From positions 496,001 to 560,000 of the forward strand of contig NZ_RKHQ01000002.1 of NCBI RefSeq assembly GCF_003751805.1: a stretch of 64,000 nt of DNA. The letters run 5' to 3'. Positions 51,655 to 59,565 of this stretch are shown piece after piece. Each line of letters starts with the position of its first letter. Position 1 is the stretch's first letter. The DNA is from Salana multivorans. GTDB taxonomy: Bacteria > Actinomycetota > Actinomycetes > Actinomycetales > Beutenbergiaceae. The notes beneath the pieces were generated by a model. It did not search any database, was not told where the DNA came from, and saw only the letters and a program-made list of their open reading frames with translations. The translations under genes and the position numbers were made by a program.

Positions 51655-53742
51655 TCACCAGTCCTTCGGATCGACGACGACGCGCACCGTTCCCTCCCGC
51701 TTGTGCGCGCTTCGCACGGCCATGCCGGTCCGGACCGCGGAGCTGAGCTCCGCGCCCGCGGCCAGGGGGGCGCGCACGAGCGCTCGGACGGTGTCGGCGG
51801 CGGCCTCGGTCTCCGGTTCAGCGGCGCCTGCCCGGCGCTGCCGTCCGCCGCTCGCCCGGCCTTCGAGCGGAGCCGGGAACGGGCCGAGGAGCTCGGCGCC
51901 CTCAGGCAGGTCGATCTCCATGAGCAGGTCGGTGACGGCGTCGAGCCCGCCAGTCAGCGTGATCGCCCGCACCGTCGGCGGGAAGTGCAGCTCGCGGCGC
52001 TCCGCGAGCTCGCGGTCGGCCTCGCCGTCGGGGTCCCACCGCACGAGCGTCTGGGCGAGCCGGACGTCGCCGCCCCCGGCGATGAGGACGGGCCGGTCGG
52101 CGCGCACGAGCGAGGCGGCGTTGAACCAGCGGCGCAGCGCCTCCTCACCGCCGGTGAGCCCGGGAAGGGACGTGGCGAGCGGGGCGTCCAGCAGCATGCC
52201 GGCGGCGTAGCCGTCCTCTGCCTCGGGCTCCGCGCCGGGCGTCGCGACCACGATCCGCGGCCTCCGGTCGACCTCGAGCGTGAGGCTGCCGGCCTCGCTC
52301 GCCGTGACGAGCGTGCGCGGGAACGCGCGGCCCAGCTCCTCGGCCGTGCGGCGGACGCCGACGCGCATGGCGCGCAGCCGGGTCGAGCCGCACTCGACGC
52401 ACCGCCACCGCGTCGCGAGCTCGCCGCAGACCACGCAGACGGGGTCGCGGGAGGTGTCAGTGAAGGCCAGCGCGCCGTCGCAGCCGAGGGTGGCGGAGCA
52501 GCGCGCCACCTCGCGGCACTGCGCGCAGACCAGGTGCGGGACGTAGCCGGCGCGGGGCGACTGGACCAGCACCGGGCCGTGCTCCAGCCCGTCGCCGATG
52601 GCGCGCCACACGGGCGTCGGGACGCGCGCCGGCGCGCCGGTCCGGGCGACGTCCTCCTCGTCCAGCGCGTGGACGCGCGGCGTCAGCGCGCGGACGGTGG
52701 CCCGGTCGGCCCGCAGCGGGGCGGCCCAGCCCGTCGCGACGAGGTGGTGGGACCACACCGACCGGCCGACGCTGCCGTACAGCAGCGCGGTCCGCTCCGG
52801 CTCGGCGCGCATCGCGAGCACCTGCGGCGCGAACGGGTACGGGGCCCGCTGCTCCGCGTAGGAGTCGTCGCCGTCGTCCCAGCACACGACGAGCCCCAGG
52901 TCGACGAGCGGCGCCCAGACGGCCGACCGCGTCCCGACCGCAACCCTCGCGAGCCCGGTGAGCGCCCGCAGGTGCGCGCGCGCCCGGACGCTGGGACCGT
53001 CGGAGGCGACGAGCCGGACGACCTCCTCGCCCAGCGACTCGCTCAGCACGGGGGCGATGCGGTCGACGTCGCGCACGTCGGGCACGACGACGAGGACGGA
53101 CCGCCCGGCCGCGCGCGTCGCCCGAGCCGCCAGCGCGATCATGGCCCGCGCCGAGTCGGGGCCGCCGAGGTGCGTCCAGACCGCGCGCGGTGCCTCGCCG
53201 GCGGCGAGCCGGCGCAGCAGGGCCTCGCCACCGTGGATGCGCGCCCAGCCGCCCGGGTCCGTCGGCGGGTCGGGCCGCGTCGACGGCGCGACGGTGCCGG
53301 CCGGCTCCCCCGCCTTCTCCAGCGCCGTCAGGACGCCCGTCTCGGCGCGCGCGTGGCGGCTCGGCACGGCGAACCGCAGCACGTCCGTGAGCGTGCCGAC
53401 GTACCGGTCGGCGACGGCCCTGGCGAGGGCGGCGATCGTCGGCGTCAGGGTCACGACGGGTGAGACCAGCCGACGCAGCGGCTGGAGGGTGCGGCCGTCG
53501 TCCTGTGGGCCGCGGTCCCGGACCGCGAGGACCCAGCCGTCCCGGTCGCGGCCGGCGAAGCGCACCTTGACGCGGGTGCCGGGGACGACGTCGTCGGGCG
53601 AGCCGGCGCCCGCCAGGTCGCGCGGGATCGTGTAGTCGAACGGCCGGTCGAGATGGAGCAGGGGCGTGTCGACGGCGACCTCGGCGATCCGCGTCGCCTC
53701 GGCCTGGTCGGCGCTCTCGCCCCCGTCCCGTCCCTCCGTCAT
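51655..53742 (-). CDS. priA: PriA-like primosomal protein N', helicase motifs degenerate
   Basis: 695 residues. The 3'-DNA-binding domain (PLLHLDRPFDYTIP, GTRVKVRFAGRDRDGWVL) is followed by a helicase region in which Walker A (normally G-x4-GKT) reads THLGGPDSARAM and the DEEH box reads WDDGDDSYAEQ. The four-cysteine-pair zinc region is retained in part (CAQCREVARC, CVVCGEL, CVECGS). Actinobacterial PriA proteins are known to have lost ATPase motifs, so it may load the replisome without unwinding. Start ATG 53742: TGGGAT ends 7 nt before it; ATG 53751 is the alternative. Confidence 0.9.
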   Translation of the reverse strand: MTEGRDGGESADQAEATRIAEVAVDTPLLHLDRPFDYTIPRDLAGAGSPDDVVPGTRVKVRFAGRDRDGWVLAVRDRGPQDDGRTLQPLRRLVSPVVTLTPTIAALARAVADRYVGTLTDVLRFAVPSRHARAETGVLTALEKAGEPAGTVAPSTRPDPPTDPGGWARIHGGEALLRRLAAGEAPRAVWTHLGGPDSARAMIALAARATRAAGRSVLVVVPDVRDVDRIAPVLSESLGEEVVRLVASDGPSVRARAHLRALTGLARVAVGTRSAVWAPLVDLGLVVCWDDGDDSYAEQRAPYPFAPQVLAMRAEPERTALLYGSVGRSVWSHHLVATGWAAPLRADRATVRALTPRVHALDEEDVARTGAPARVPTPVWRAIGDGLEHGPVLVQSPRAGYVPHLVCAQCREVARCSATLGCDGALAFTDTSRDPVCVVCGELATRWRCVECGSTRLRAMRVGVRRTAEELGRAFPRTLVTASEAGSLTLEVDRRPRIVVATPGAEPEAEDGYAAGMLLDAPLATSLPGLTGGEEALRRWFNAASLVRADRPVLIAGGGDVRLAQTLVRWDPDGEADRELAERRELHFPPTVRAITLTGGLDAVTDLLMEIDLPEGAELLGPFPAPLEGRASGGRQRRAGAAEPETEAAADTVRALVRAPLAAGAELSSAVRTGMAVRSAHKREGTVRVVVDPKDW

Positions 53743-53788
53743 GGGCACCATCCCACCACGGACCACCGACACCCCGCGGCCCGGGTGG

Positions 53789-54382
53789 CTAGACGAGGTG
53801 GAGGGCCCGGACCGTCGCGTCCGGATCGGTCGCGAGGCGCGCGTGCAGCTCGACGTCGAACCTCTCCGCGCCGTAGCGCAGCTTGCCCCGCTCGATCCCC
53901 TCGACGAGGTAGCCGGCCCGGCCGGCGACCCGGCACGAGGCGGGGTTGTTGACGCGGTGCCCGAGCTCGAGCCGGAACAGCCCCGCGTCGAACGCCCACG
54001 CGGACACCGCGGCGAGGGCCGAGGCGGCGAGCCCGCGCCCCCGGGCGGACGGCGCCACCCAGTAGGAGGCCCAGGCGGTCCCGTGCCGGCTCTCGATGGC
54101 CGAGAGGGTGACGCTGCCGACGGCCAGCCCGTCGTCGTCGATCGCCCACGAGCGCGTTCGCGGCAGCGCGCTCGGTCGTTGCGGGGCACGGTCGGTGCCG
54201 TCCTCCGGCGGTGCCGCGTCCGGATCGGCGAGCGTGCTCGCCAGATAGGCGGCCGCGGCGTCCGTCGTCGAGAGGTCGGCACCGCCGACCTGGACGGCGA
54301 GCGCGGGGTCGGCCCGGAAGGCCGAGCTCAGCGCCCCCGCGTCCGAGCGACGCCACGCGCTGGCCGTGGGCCGCGATCTCAC
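53789..54382 (-). CDS. GNAT family N-acetyltransferase (RimJ/RimL-like)
   Basis: 197 residues. The acetyl-CoA binding loop is [20 protein letters not shown] (R-G-x-G-L-A). [37 protein letters not shown] has the RimJ/L hallmark N-N-P-A-S-x-R-V-A, seen here in pieces: [10 protein letters not shown] and [12 protein letters not shown] Pro/Asp/Ala linker interrupts the N-terminal part. It probably acetylates a protein or small amine. The GTG start overlaps the metK stop (GTGA), so it is a coupled insertion into the conserved metK-priA order. Substrate unknown. Confidence 0.87.
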   Translation of the reverse strand: MRSRPTASAWRRSDAGALSSAFRADPALAVQVGGADLSTTDAAAAYLASTLADPDAAPPEDGTDRAPQRPSALPRTRSWAIDDDGLAVGSVTLSAIESRHGTAWASYWVAPSARGRGLAASALAAVSAWAFDAGLFRLELGHRVNNPASCRVAGRAGYLVEGIERGKLRYGAERFDVELHARLATDPDATVRALHLV

Positions 54383-55581
54383 AGCGCCGCGGTCAGCTCC
54401 GCGACGCGGTCGGTGCGCTCCCACGTCAGCTCGGGCAGCTCGCGGCCGAAGTGGCCGTAGTTCGAGGTCAGGCGGTAGATCGGCCGGAGCAGGTCGAGGG
54501 AGTCGATGATCGCGGCCGGTCGCAGGTCGAACACGCGCGAGATCGCGCGGGCGATCGCCTCCGGCGTCACGCCGGGCGCCTCGGTGCCGAACGTCTCGAC
54601 GTACACGCCGACGGGGTGCGCGCGCCCGATGGCGTACGCCACCTGCGCCTCGCAGCGGCGGGCGAGACCGGCCGCGACGACGTTCTTGGCCACCCAGCGC
54701 ATGGCGTAGGCGGCCGAGCGGTCGACCTTCGACGGGTCCTTGCCGGAGAACGCGCCGCCGCCGTGGCGGGCCATGCCGCCGTAGGTGTCGACGATGATCT
54801 TCCGGCCGGTCAGCCCGGCGTCGCCCATCGGGCCGCCGATCGTGAACGCCCCGGTCGGGTTGACGAGCACCCGCAGCCCGTCGAGGTCGAGCCCGGCCGG
54901 CGCATGCTCGGCCAGGACCGGCTCCAGCACCTCGGAGCGCAGTGCGGCGGCCAGCTCGTCCTCCGCGAGCTCGGGCGCGTGCTGCGCCGACATGACGACG
55001 GTCTCGAGCGCGACGGGCCGGTCCCCCTCGTACCCGATCGTCACCTGCGTCTTGCCGTCCGGCCGCAGGTGCGGGACCGCCCCGGACCTGCGCACCGCGG
55101 CCAGCCGCTCGGCGAGCCGGTGCGCGAGGTGGATCGGGAGCGGCATGAGGGTGGGCGTCTCGTCGCTCGCGTACCCGAACATGAGCCCCTGGTCGCCGGC
55201 GCCCTGGAGGTCGTAGGGGTCGATGGCGACGCCCTCGCGCAGCTCGTGGGACTTCACCAGGCCCTGCTCGATCTCGTGCGACTGCTGGCCGATGGAGAGC
55301 GAGACGCCGCAGGAGGCGCCGTCGAACCCGACCTCGGACGACGTGTAGCCCACCCCCGTGATGACGCCGCGGACCAGGGCCGGCATCTCGACGTAGCCGG
55401 TCGTGTTGATCTCGCCGGCGACGTGGACGAGCCCCGTCGTCACGAGCGTCTCGACGGCGACGTGTGCGCTGGCGTCCTCGGTCAGGAGCGCGTCGAGGAT
55501 CGAGTCGGAGACGAGGTCGCTGAGCTTGTCGGGGTGACCCTCGGTGACGGACTCGGACGTGAAGGAACGAAGCTGACTCAC
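54379..55581 (-). CDS. metK: S-adenosylmethionine synthetase
   Basis: 400 residues. [20 protein letters not shown] (ATP/methionine site), [34 protein letters not shown], then [25 protein letters not shown], seen as [16 protein letters not shown], are the family signatures. It makes SAM from methionine and ATP. The GTG start has TAGGCT on the minus strand ending 8 nt upstream. No SAM riboswitch pattern was seen in the 275 bp before it, but a short coding-like remnant lies there. Confidence 0.97.
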   Translation of the reverse strand: MSQLRSFTSESVTEGHPDKLSDLVSDSILDALLTEDASAHVAVETLVTTGLVHVAGEINTTGYVEMPALVRGVITGVGYTSSEVGFDGASCGVSLSIGQQSHEIEQGLVKSHELREGVAIDPYDLQGAGDQGLMFGYASDETPTLMPLPIHLAHRLAERLAAVRRSGAVPHLRPDGKTQVTIGYEGDRPVALETVVMSAQHAPELAEDELAAALRSEVLEPVLAEHAPAGLDLDGLRVLVNPTGAFTIGGPMGDAGLTGRKIIVDTYGGMARHGGGAFSGKDPSKVDRSAAYAMRWVAKNVVAAGLARRCEAQVAYAIGRAHPVGVYVETFGTEAPGVTPEAIARAISRVFDLRPAAIIDSLDLLRPIYRLTSNYGHFGRELPELTWERTDRVAELTAAL

Positions 55582-55661
55582 GGGGAGCCAGCCTAGTCGC
55601 GCCCACCGAGTGGAAGGTCGTGCGTCCCGCGCCTCTTGCGGGTCAGGACGAGTCCGATCGC

Positions 55662-55859
55662 TCACGCACCGGAGACGGCGAGCCCACCGATGAGCCACCG
55701 TGCGTCGAACCCTTGAGGCGGGCTGTCCGCCAGGTGGTCGGCGCCCCCGACGTGCGGCTCCGCGGGGTCGTACGCCTCGGCCTCGGCCAGGTAGTCGGAC
55801 AGCTTCTGGCGATACTCCTCGAGCGGGTAGAAGTCCTTGCCGTTCGTCGGGATGGTTAG
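55662..55859 (-). pseudogene. coding-like stretch without start codon (about 65 aa), unidentified
   Basis: One minus-strand frame from 55859 to TGA at 55662-55664 reads [20 protein letters not shown], then [30 protein letters not shown] and [14 protein letters not shown]. Nearly every third base is G or C and the peptide looks protein-like, unlike the other five frames. There is no ATG, GTG or TTG: the frame begins within the coaBC stop as CTA-ACC-ATC, 5 nt after a GGAGGG. It is either a remnant whose start was lost or the 3' end of a truncated gene. I do not recognise the family. Confidence 0.45.
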
Positions 55860-57127
55860 TCGCGCCCTCCGACACCCAGGCGCGCCGCGACGAGATCGAC
55901 CAGTCCGTGGGCGACGTCGTCCTTCGAGCCGGCGACCTCGCCCACGACGTCGCCGGCCGCGTCGAGCACGGTGACGGCGTTCGGCACGTCGCCGAAGCCG
56001 GCGCGCTCCCCCACGGCGTTGACGGCGAGCAGGTCGGCGCCCTTGCGCCGCGCCTTCGCGCGGCCGTGGTCGAGCACCGTCGCACCACCGCCGTCGGCGG
56101 TGTCGCCGGCCGCGTCGCCCGTCTCGGCCGCGAAGCCCACGACGACGGACGGTCGCGTCGACCCGCTCTCGGCGTCACCGGACTCCCGCCGCAGCGCGCG
56201 GTCGCGGACGAGGCCGGCGAGGATGTCGGGGTTCTCGACCAGCTCGAGCGTGAGCCCGGGCGAGTCGGCGGACTTCTTGATCTTGGCGGAGCTGACCTCG
56301 GCCACCCGGTAGTCGGCCACCGCCGCCGACATGACGACGACGTCGGCCGTCGGTGCGAGGGCGCGCACGGCACGTTCCAGCTCGAGTGCCGTGGAGACCC
56401 GCTCGACGGTGACGCCGGGCAGGTCGAGCGGCACCTCGACGTGGGCGGCGACGAGCGTGACGTCGGCTCCGCGGGCGGCGAGCGCGGCCGCGACGGCGCG
56501 GCCCTGGCGGCCCGAGGAGCGGTTGCCGAGGAAGCGCACGGGGTCGAGCGGCTCGCGGGTCCCGCCGGCGGTGACGACGGCCCGGACACCGACGAGGTCC
56601 CGCGGCGCCACGAGCGCCAGCGCTGCGGCGGCGATGTCGGCGGCCTCGGGCAGTCGGCCCTGGCCGGAGTCGGCCCCGGCGAGCCGTCCGGAGGCGGGGT
56701 CGAGGACGAACGCGCCGCGCGAGCGCAGCGTCGCCACGTTGGCCTGCGTCGCCGGGTGCCGCCACATCTCCGTGTGCATCGCTGGCGAGAACAGCACGGG
56801 GCAGGTGACGGTGAGCAGCGTCGCCGTCAGGAGGTCGTCGGCCTGGCCGGTCGCGGCGCGGGCGAGCAGGTTCGCCGTGGCGGGGGCGACGATCGCGAGG
56901 TCGACGCTGCGCCCGAGGTGGACGTGCTCCGTCTCCGCCGCACCGGTGAACACGTCGGTGTGGATCGGGTGCCCGGCCAGCGACTCCCAGGTGGCGCGGC
57001 CGACGAACTCGAGCGCGGCGGGCGTGGGCACGACGTGGACGTCGTGCCCCGCCTCGGAAAGCAGACGGAGGAGGCCCACCGCCTTGTAGGCGGCGATGCC
57101 TCCTCCGACTCCGAGCAGGATGCGCAG
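55856..57127 (-). CDS. coaBC: bifunctional phosphopantothenoylcysteine decarboxylase / phosphopantothenate-cysteine ligase
   Basis: 423 residues if started at CTG 57127. The CoaC part has [20 protein letters not shown] (flavin-binding GGIAAYK), [18 protein letters not shown] and [14 protein letters not shown]. The CoaB part has [24 protein letters not shown] and [14 protein letters not shown] (read in pieces). It makes phosphopantetheine, the CoA precursor. No ATG, GTG or TTG exists before the essential GGIAAYK motif; the next GTG (57079) would delete it. GAGGAG in the rpoZ end lies 5 nt before the CTG, supporting a CTG start coupled to rpoZ. Confidence 0.92.
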   Translation of the reverse strand: MRILLGVGGGIAAYKAVGLLRLLSEAGHDVHVVPTPAALEFVGRATWESLAGHPIHTDVFTGAAETEHVHLGRSVDLAIVAPATANLLARAATGQADDLLTATLLTVTCPVLFSPAMHTEMWRHPATQANVATLRSRGAFVLDPASGRLAGADSGQGRLPEAADIAAAALALVAPRDLVGVRAVVTAGGTREPLDPVRFLGNRSSGRQGRAVAAALAARGADVTLVAAHVEVPLDLPGVTVERVSTALELERAVRALAPTADVVVMSAAVADYRVAEVSSAKIKKSADSPGLTLELVENPDILAGLVRDRALRRESGDAESGSTRPSVVVGFAAETGDAAGDTADGGGATVLDHGRAKARRKGADLLAVNAVGERAGFGDVPNAVTVLDAAGDVVGEVAGSKDDVAHGLVDLVAARLGVGGRD

Positions 57128-57129
57128 GA

Positions 57130-57393
57130 CTACTCCTCGGTGGGCGTGTAGTCGAGCAGCCCCTTGTTGATCTCGCGCATCGCGATCGACAGCGGCTTCT
57201 CCTGGTTGCGCGTCTCGACGAGCGGCCCGACGTACTCGAGCAGGCCCTCGTGGAGCTGGGCGTAGTAGGCGTTGATCTGACGAGCGCGCTTGGCGGCGTA
57301 GAGCACGAGCGCGTACTTGGAGTCCGCGACCTCGAGCAGCTCGTCGATGGGCGGGTCGGTGATGCCCTCGGGGGCGGCGACGGTTCCGGCCAT
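57130..57393 (-). CDS. rpoZ: RNA polymerase omega subunit
   Basis: 87 residues. [20 protein letters not shown] and [12 protein letters not shown] are the conserved omega core; [17 protein letters not shown] and [10 protein letters not shown] close it. It assists assembly and stability of RNA polymerase and sits between gmk and coaBC as in other actinobacteria. The ATG at 57393 has GAGGA six bases upstream; a GTG at 57405 is less likely. Its last codons double as the ribosome-binding site of coaBC. Confidence 0.96.
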   Translation of the reverse strand: MAGTVAAPEGITDPPIDELLEVADSKYALVLYAAKRARQINAYYAQLHEGLLEYVGPLVETRNQEKPLSIAMREINKGLLDYTPTEE

Positions 57394-57411
57394 GGTGGTC
57401 CTCACAGTCCA

Positions 57412-57435
57412 GTGGTGGCGCCGGTGGTGGCGCCG
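57412..57435. repeat. 12-bp tandem direct repeat in the rpoZ leader
   Basis: GTGGTGGCGCCG occurs twice in direct succession in the 133-bp gap between gmk and rpoZ. A TAGGAT hexamer on the minus strand (57519 to 57514) may be the rpoZ -10, so the repeat would lie in a leader of about 115 nt. Confidence 0.55.
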
Positions 57436-57526
57436 AGTGGGTCGATGGGCTGCCTCGGCGACGTGGGGCCGGGTGTCACCCGGGTGCTCCCGCGTCGCGG
57501 CAACGACCTCTCATCCTAGCGCGGGT

Positions 57527-58132
57527 TCACCCCAGCATGAGGGAGGCGAGCTCGTCCGTCGCGCGCTCCACGTCGTCGTTGACGACCACGACGTCGAACT
57601 CCCCCTCGGCCGCGAGCTCGACCCGCGCGGTGGCCAGGCGCCGCTCCTGCTCCTCGGCCGTCTCCGTCCCCCGGCCGATGAGCCGGTGGACGAGCTCGTC
57701 CCATGAGGGCGGCGCGAGGAAGACGAACCGCGCGTGCGGCATCGTCTCCTTGACCTGCCGAGCGCCCTGGAGATCGATCTCGAGCAGGACGGGGACGCCC
57801 TGGGCGAGGTGCTCCTGCACCGCGCGGCGGGGGGTGCCGTAGCGGTGCCGACCGTGGACGACCGCCCACTCGAGCATGTCGCCCGACGCGACGAGGTCGT
57901 CGAACTGGTCCTCGGAGACGAAGAAGTAGTGGACGCCGTCGACCTCGCCCGGGCGGGCCGGGCGGGTCGTGGCGGAGACGGACAGCCACACCTGCGGGTA
58001 GCGCCGGCGGATGCCGGCCGAGACGGTCCCCTTGCCGACGGCCGTCGGCCCGGCGAGGACGGTGAGACGCGCGGCCCCGGCGGGCTCGGCGGTCCGGGGA
58101 GGCTCAGGGGTCGAGGTCACCCGGCCACTCAC
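57527..58132 (-). CDS. gmk: guanylate kinase
   Basis: 201 residues. P-loop [16 protein letters not shown], the GMP-binding [22 protein letters not shown] with its Ser, Arg and Tyr contacts, and [14 protein letters not shown] (Walker B region) appear in order. It phosphorylates GMP to GDP. The GTG start overlaps the mihF stop (GTGA). The first 20 residues are a low-complexity Pro/Glu extension, common in actinobacteria. Confidence 0.96.
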   Translation of the reverse strand: MSGRVTSTPEPPRTAEPAGAARLTVLAGPTAVGKGTVSAGIRRRYPQVWLSVSATTRPARPGEVDGVHYFFVSEDQFDDLVASGDMLEWAVVHGRHRYGTPRRAVQEHLAQGVPVLLEIDLQGARQVKETMPHARFVFLAPPSWDELVHRLIGRGTETAEEQERRLATARVELAAEGEFDVVVVNDDVERATDELASLMLG

Positions 58133-58440
58133 CCGAAGCGCGTGACGAGCGCGTCACGCTGGTGCGGTCCGAGGCCGCGCACGCGGCGCGTCTCGGCGAT
58201 GCCGATCTCGGCCATGATCTGGCGGGCGCGCACGGGACCGACGCCGGGCAGCGACTCGAGCAGGGCGCTGACGCGGAGCTTGCCGATCGCCTCGTCGGAC
58301 TCGGCCGCCTCGAGCACGCTGGACAGCGACGCGCCCGAGTACTTGAGACGGTTCTTCACCTCGGCGCGCGTGACCCGTGCCTGGGCTGCCTTCTCCAGCG
58401 CTGCGGCGCGCTGCTCAGCTGTCAGGTGGGGAAGTACCAC
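58129..58440 (-). CDS. mihF: integration host factor, actinobacterial type
   Basis: 103 residues. [31 protein letters not shown] (helical N-terminus, read as [17 protein letters not shown]), then the helix-two-turn-helix [21 protein letters not shown] and [14 protein letters not shown] are the mIHF signatures. It binds and bends DNA as a nucleoid protein, essential in mycobacteria. GAAGGAGA lies 4 nt before the GTG. It leads the mihF-gmk-rpoZ-coaBC-metK-priA-fmt-rsmB run. Confidence 0.96.
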   Translation of the reverse strand: MVLPHLTAEQRAAALEKAAQARVTRAEVKNRLKYSGASLSSVLEAAESDEAIGKLRVSALLESLPGVGPVRARQIMAEIGIAETRRVRGLGPHQRDALVTRFG

Positions 58441-58615
58441 GATGTCTCCTTCGTGCGTGGGGGCGTCGCTGGACGGGCCGGGTTCGCCCTGGTCGGTGAG
58501 CGTGCCGCTCCTGGCAACCTAGTCGAGTCGGTGGCGGTGCGGCAACGCGATCGGTCCCGGGATCACCCCGGTATGACGCGCCGATCGGGCCGAGTCGCCC
58601 GACCGGGCGGGTGGC

Positions 58616-59419
58616 TCAGGACGGGGCGCCGAGCCGCTCGCGGAGCAGGCCGGCGACGTCGGGGCCGACACCCGCCGCGTCGAGGAAGCCGTGCAGCCCG
58701 CCGTACGTCGAGTCCAGGGCGCTGCGCATGGCCTGGAGCGAGACGAGGTGGACGCCGAGCAGCGGCTTGATGACCTCCAGCGCCTCCTGCGGCACCGCCG
58801 CCGGCACGATCGTCACCTGGTCGGCGAGGGCGTGGTTGGAGTAGAGGAAGTCGGCGTCGATCGCCTCGACGTCGGCGCCCGCGAGGTGCGCGGACAGCGC
58901 GCACAGGACACCGGTGCGGTCCTTTCCGGCGGAGCAGTGGACGAGGGTCGCCCCGTCGGCACGCGCGATCACCTCGAGCGCACGGCCGAGCTGCGCCACC
59001 CACGCCGGGGCGGTGACCATCTCGACGTAGACGGACGTGAGCAGGTTCTCCGCGAAGCCCGGCTCCTGGAGCCGCGCGAACAGCTGCGCCATGACGTCGG
59101 GATCGATCTCGCCGCTCTCGGGCACGGCGGAGCCGGGGCTGATCGGCAGCTGGTGGAGCGCGACCGGCCGCGTCGTCCCCGGACCGTCGACGGCGTCGGG
59201 GCCGTTGGCGGCGACCTCGTGCGGGGAACGCAGGTCGACGACGTCGCTGATGCCGAGCCGGGCCAGCTCCGCCCGGCCGTCGTCCGTGAGGTTCATCAGG
59301 GCGGCCGAGCGGACGAGCACCCCCCTCGTGAGACCGGTGAGGCTGCCGGCGTCCCGCGCGTTCCACGTCCCCGGGATCGTGAGGGCGATGTCGGTGGTGG
59401 AGGCGTCGGCGCTCGTCAT
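58616..59419 (-). CDS. tyrosine-protein phosphatase (Y_phosphatase3 family)
   Basis: 267 residues. The P-loop VHCSAGKDRTGVLCAL contains the catalytic C-x5-R. The N-terminal NARDAGSLTGLTRGVLVRSAAL and VVDLRSPHEVA match the family of MptpB-like/triple-specificity phosphatases acting on phosphotyrosine, phosphoserine or phosphoinositides. The substrate is unknown. CAGGAT on the minus strand (59431 to 59426) ends 6 nt before the ATG; longer open frames upstream lack coding character. It is unrelated in function to the mihF run, from which 175 bp separate it. Confidence 0.9.
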   Translation of the reverse strand: MTSADASTTDIALTIPGTWNARDAGSLTGLTRGVLVRSAALMNLTDDGRAELARLGISDVVDLRSPHEVAANGPDAVDGPGTTRPVALHQLPISPGSAVPESGEIDPDVMAQLFARLQEPGFAENLLTSVYVEMVTAPAWVAQLGRALEVIARADGATLVHCSAGKDRTGVLCALSAHLAGADVEAIDADFLYSNHALADQVTIVPAAVPQEALEVIKPLLGVHLVSLQAMRSALDSTYGGLHGFLDAAGVGPDVAGLLRERLGAPS

Positions 59420-59537
59420 GCGTCCATCCTGGCAGCGATCGGCGCGCGCGTCGGCGACCGACCGGCGGGTGACGCACGACGTGAGCACCGCGCTCGCCGT
59501 CCGTGAGTGCCGGCGGGTCCCCGGCTGAGCAGCCCGA

Positions 59538-59565
59538 CGCTCACGATCCGGGTGCGTCGTGAGCG
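59538..59565 (-). terminator. hairpin directly after the LuxR-type gene
   Basis: CGCTCACGA, a 10-nt loop and TCGTGAGCG form a perfect 9-bp stem that begins at the base after the stop codon (59566-59568) of the regulator. It is terminator-like but without a T-run. Confidence 0.5.

Noticed and set aside
55582-55661. SAM riboswitch before metK
   Set aside because: None of the conserved SAM-I, SAM-II or SAM-IV blocks could be recognised, and TAGGCT 8 nt from the start implies a leaderless metK mRNA.
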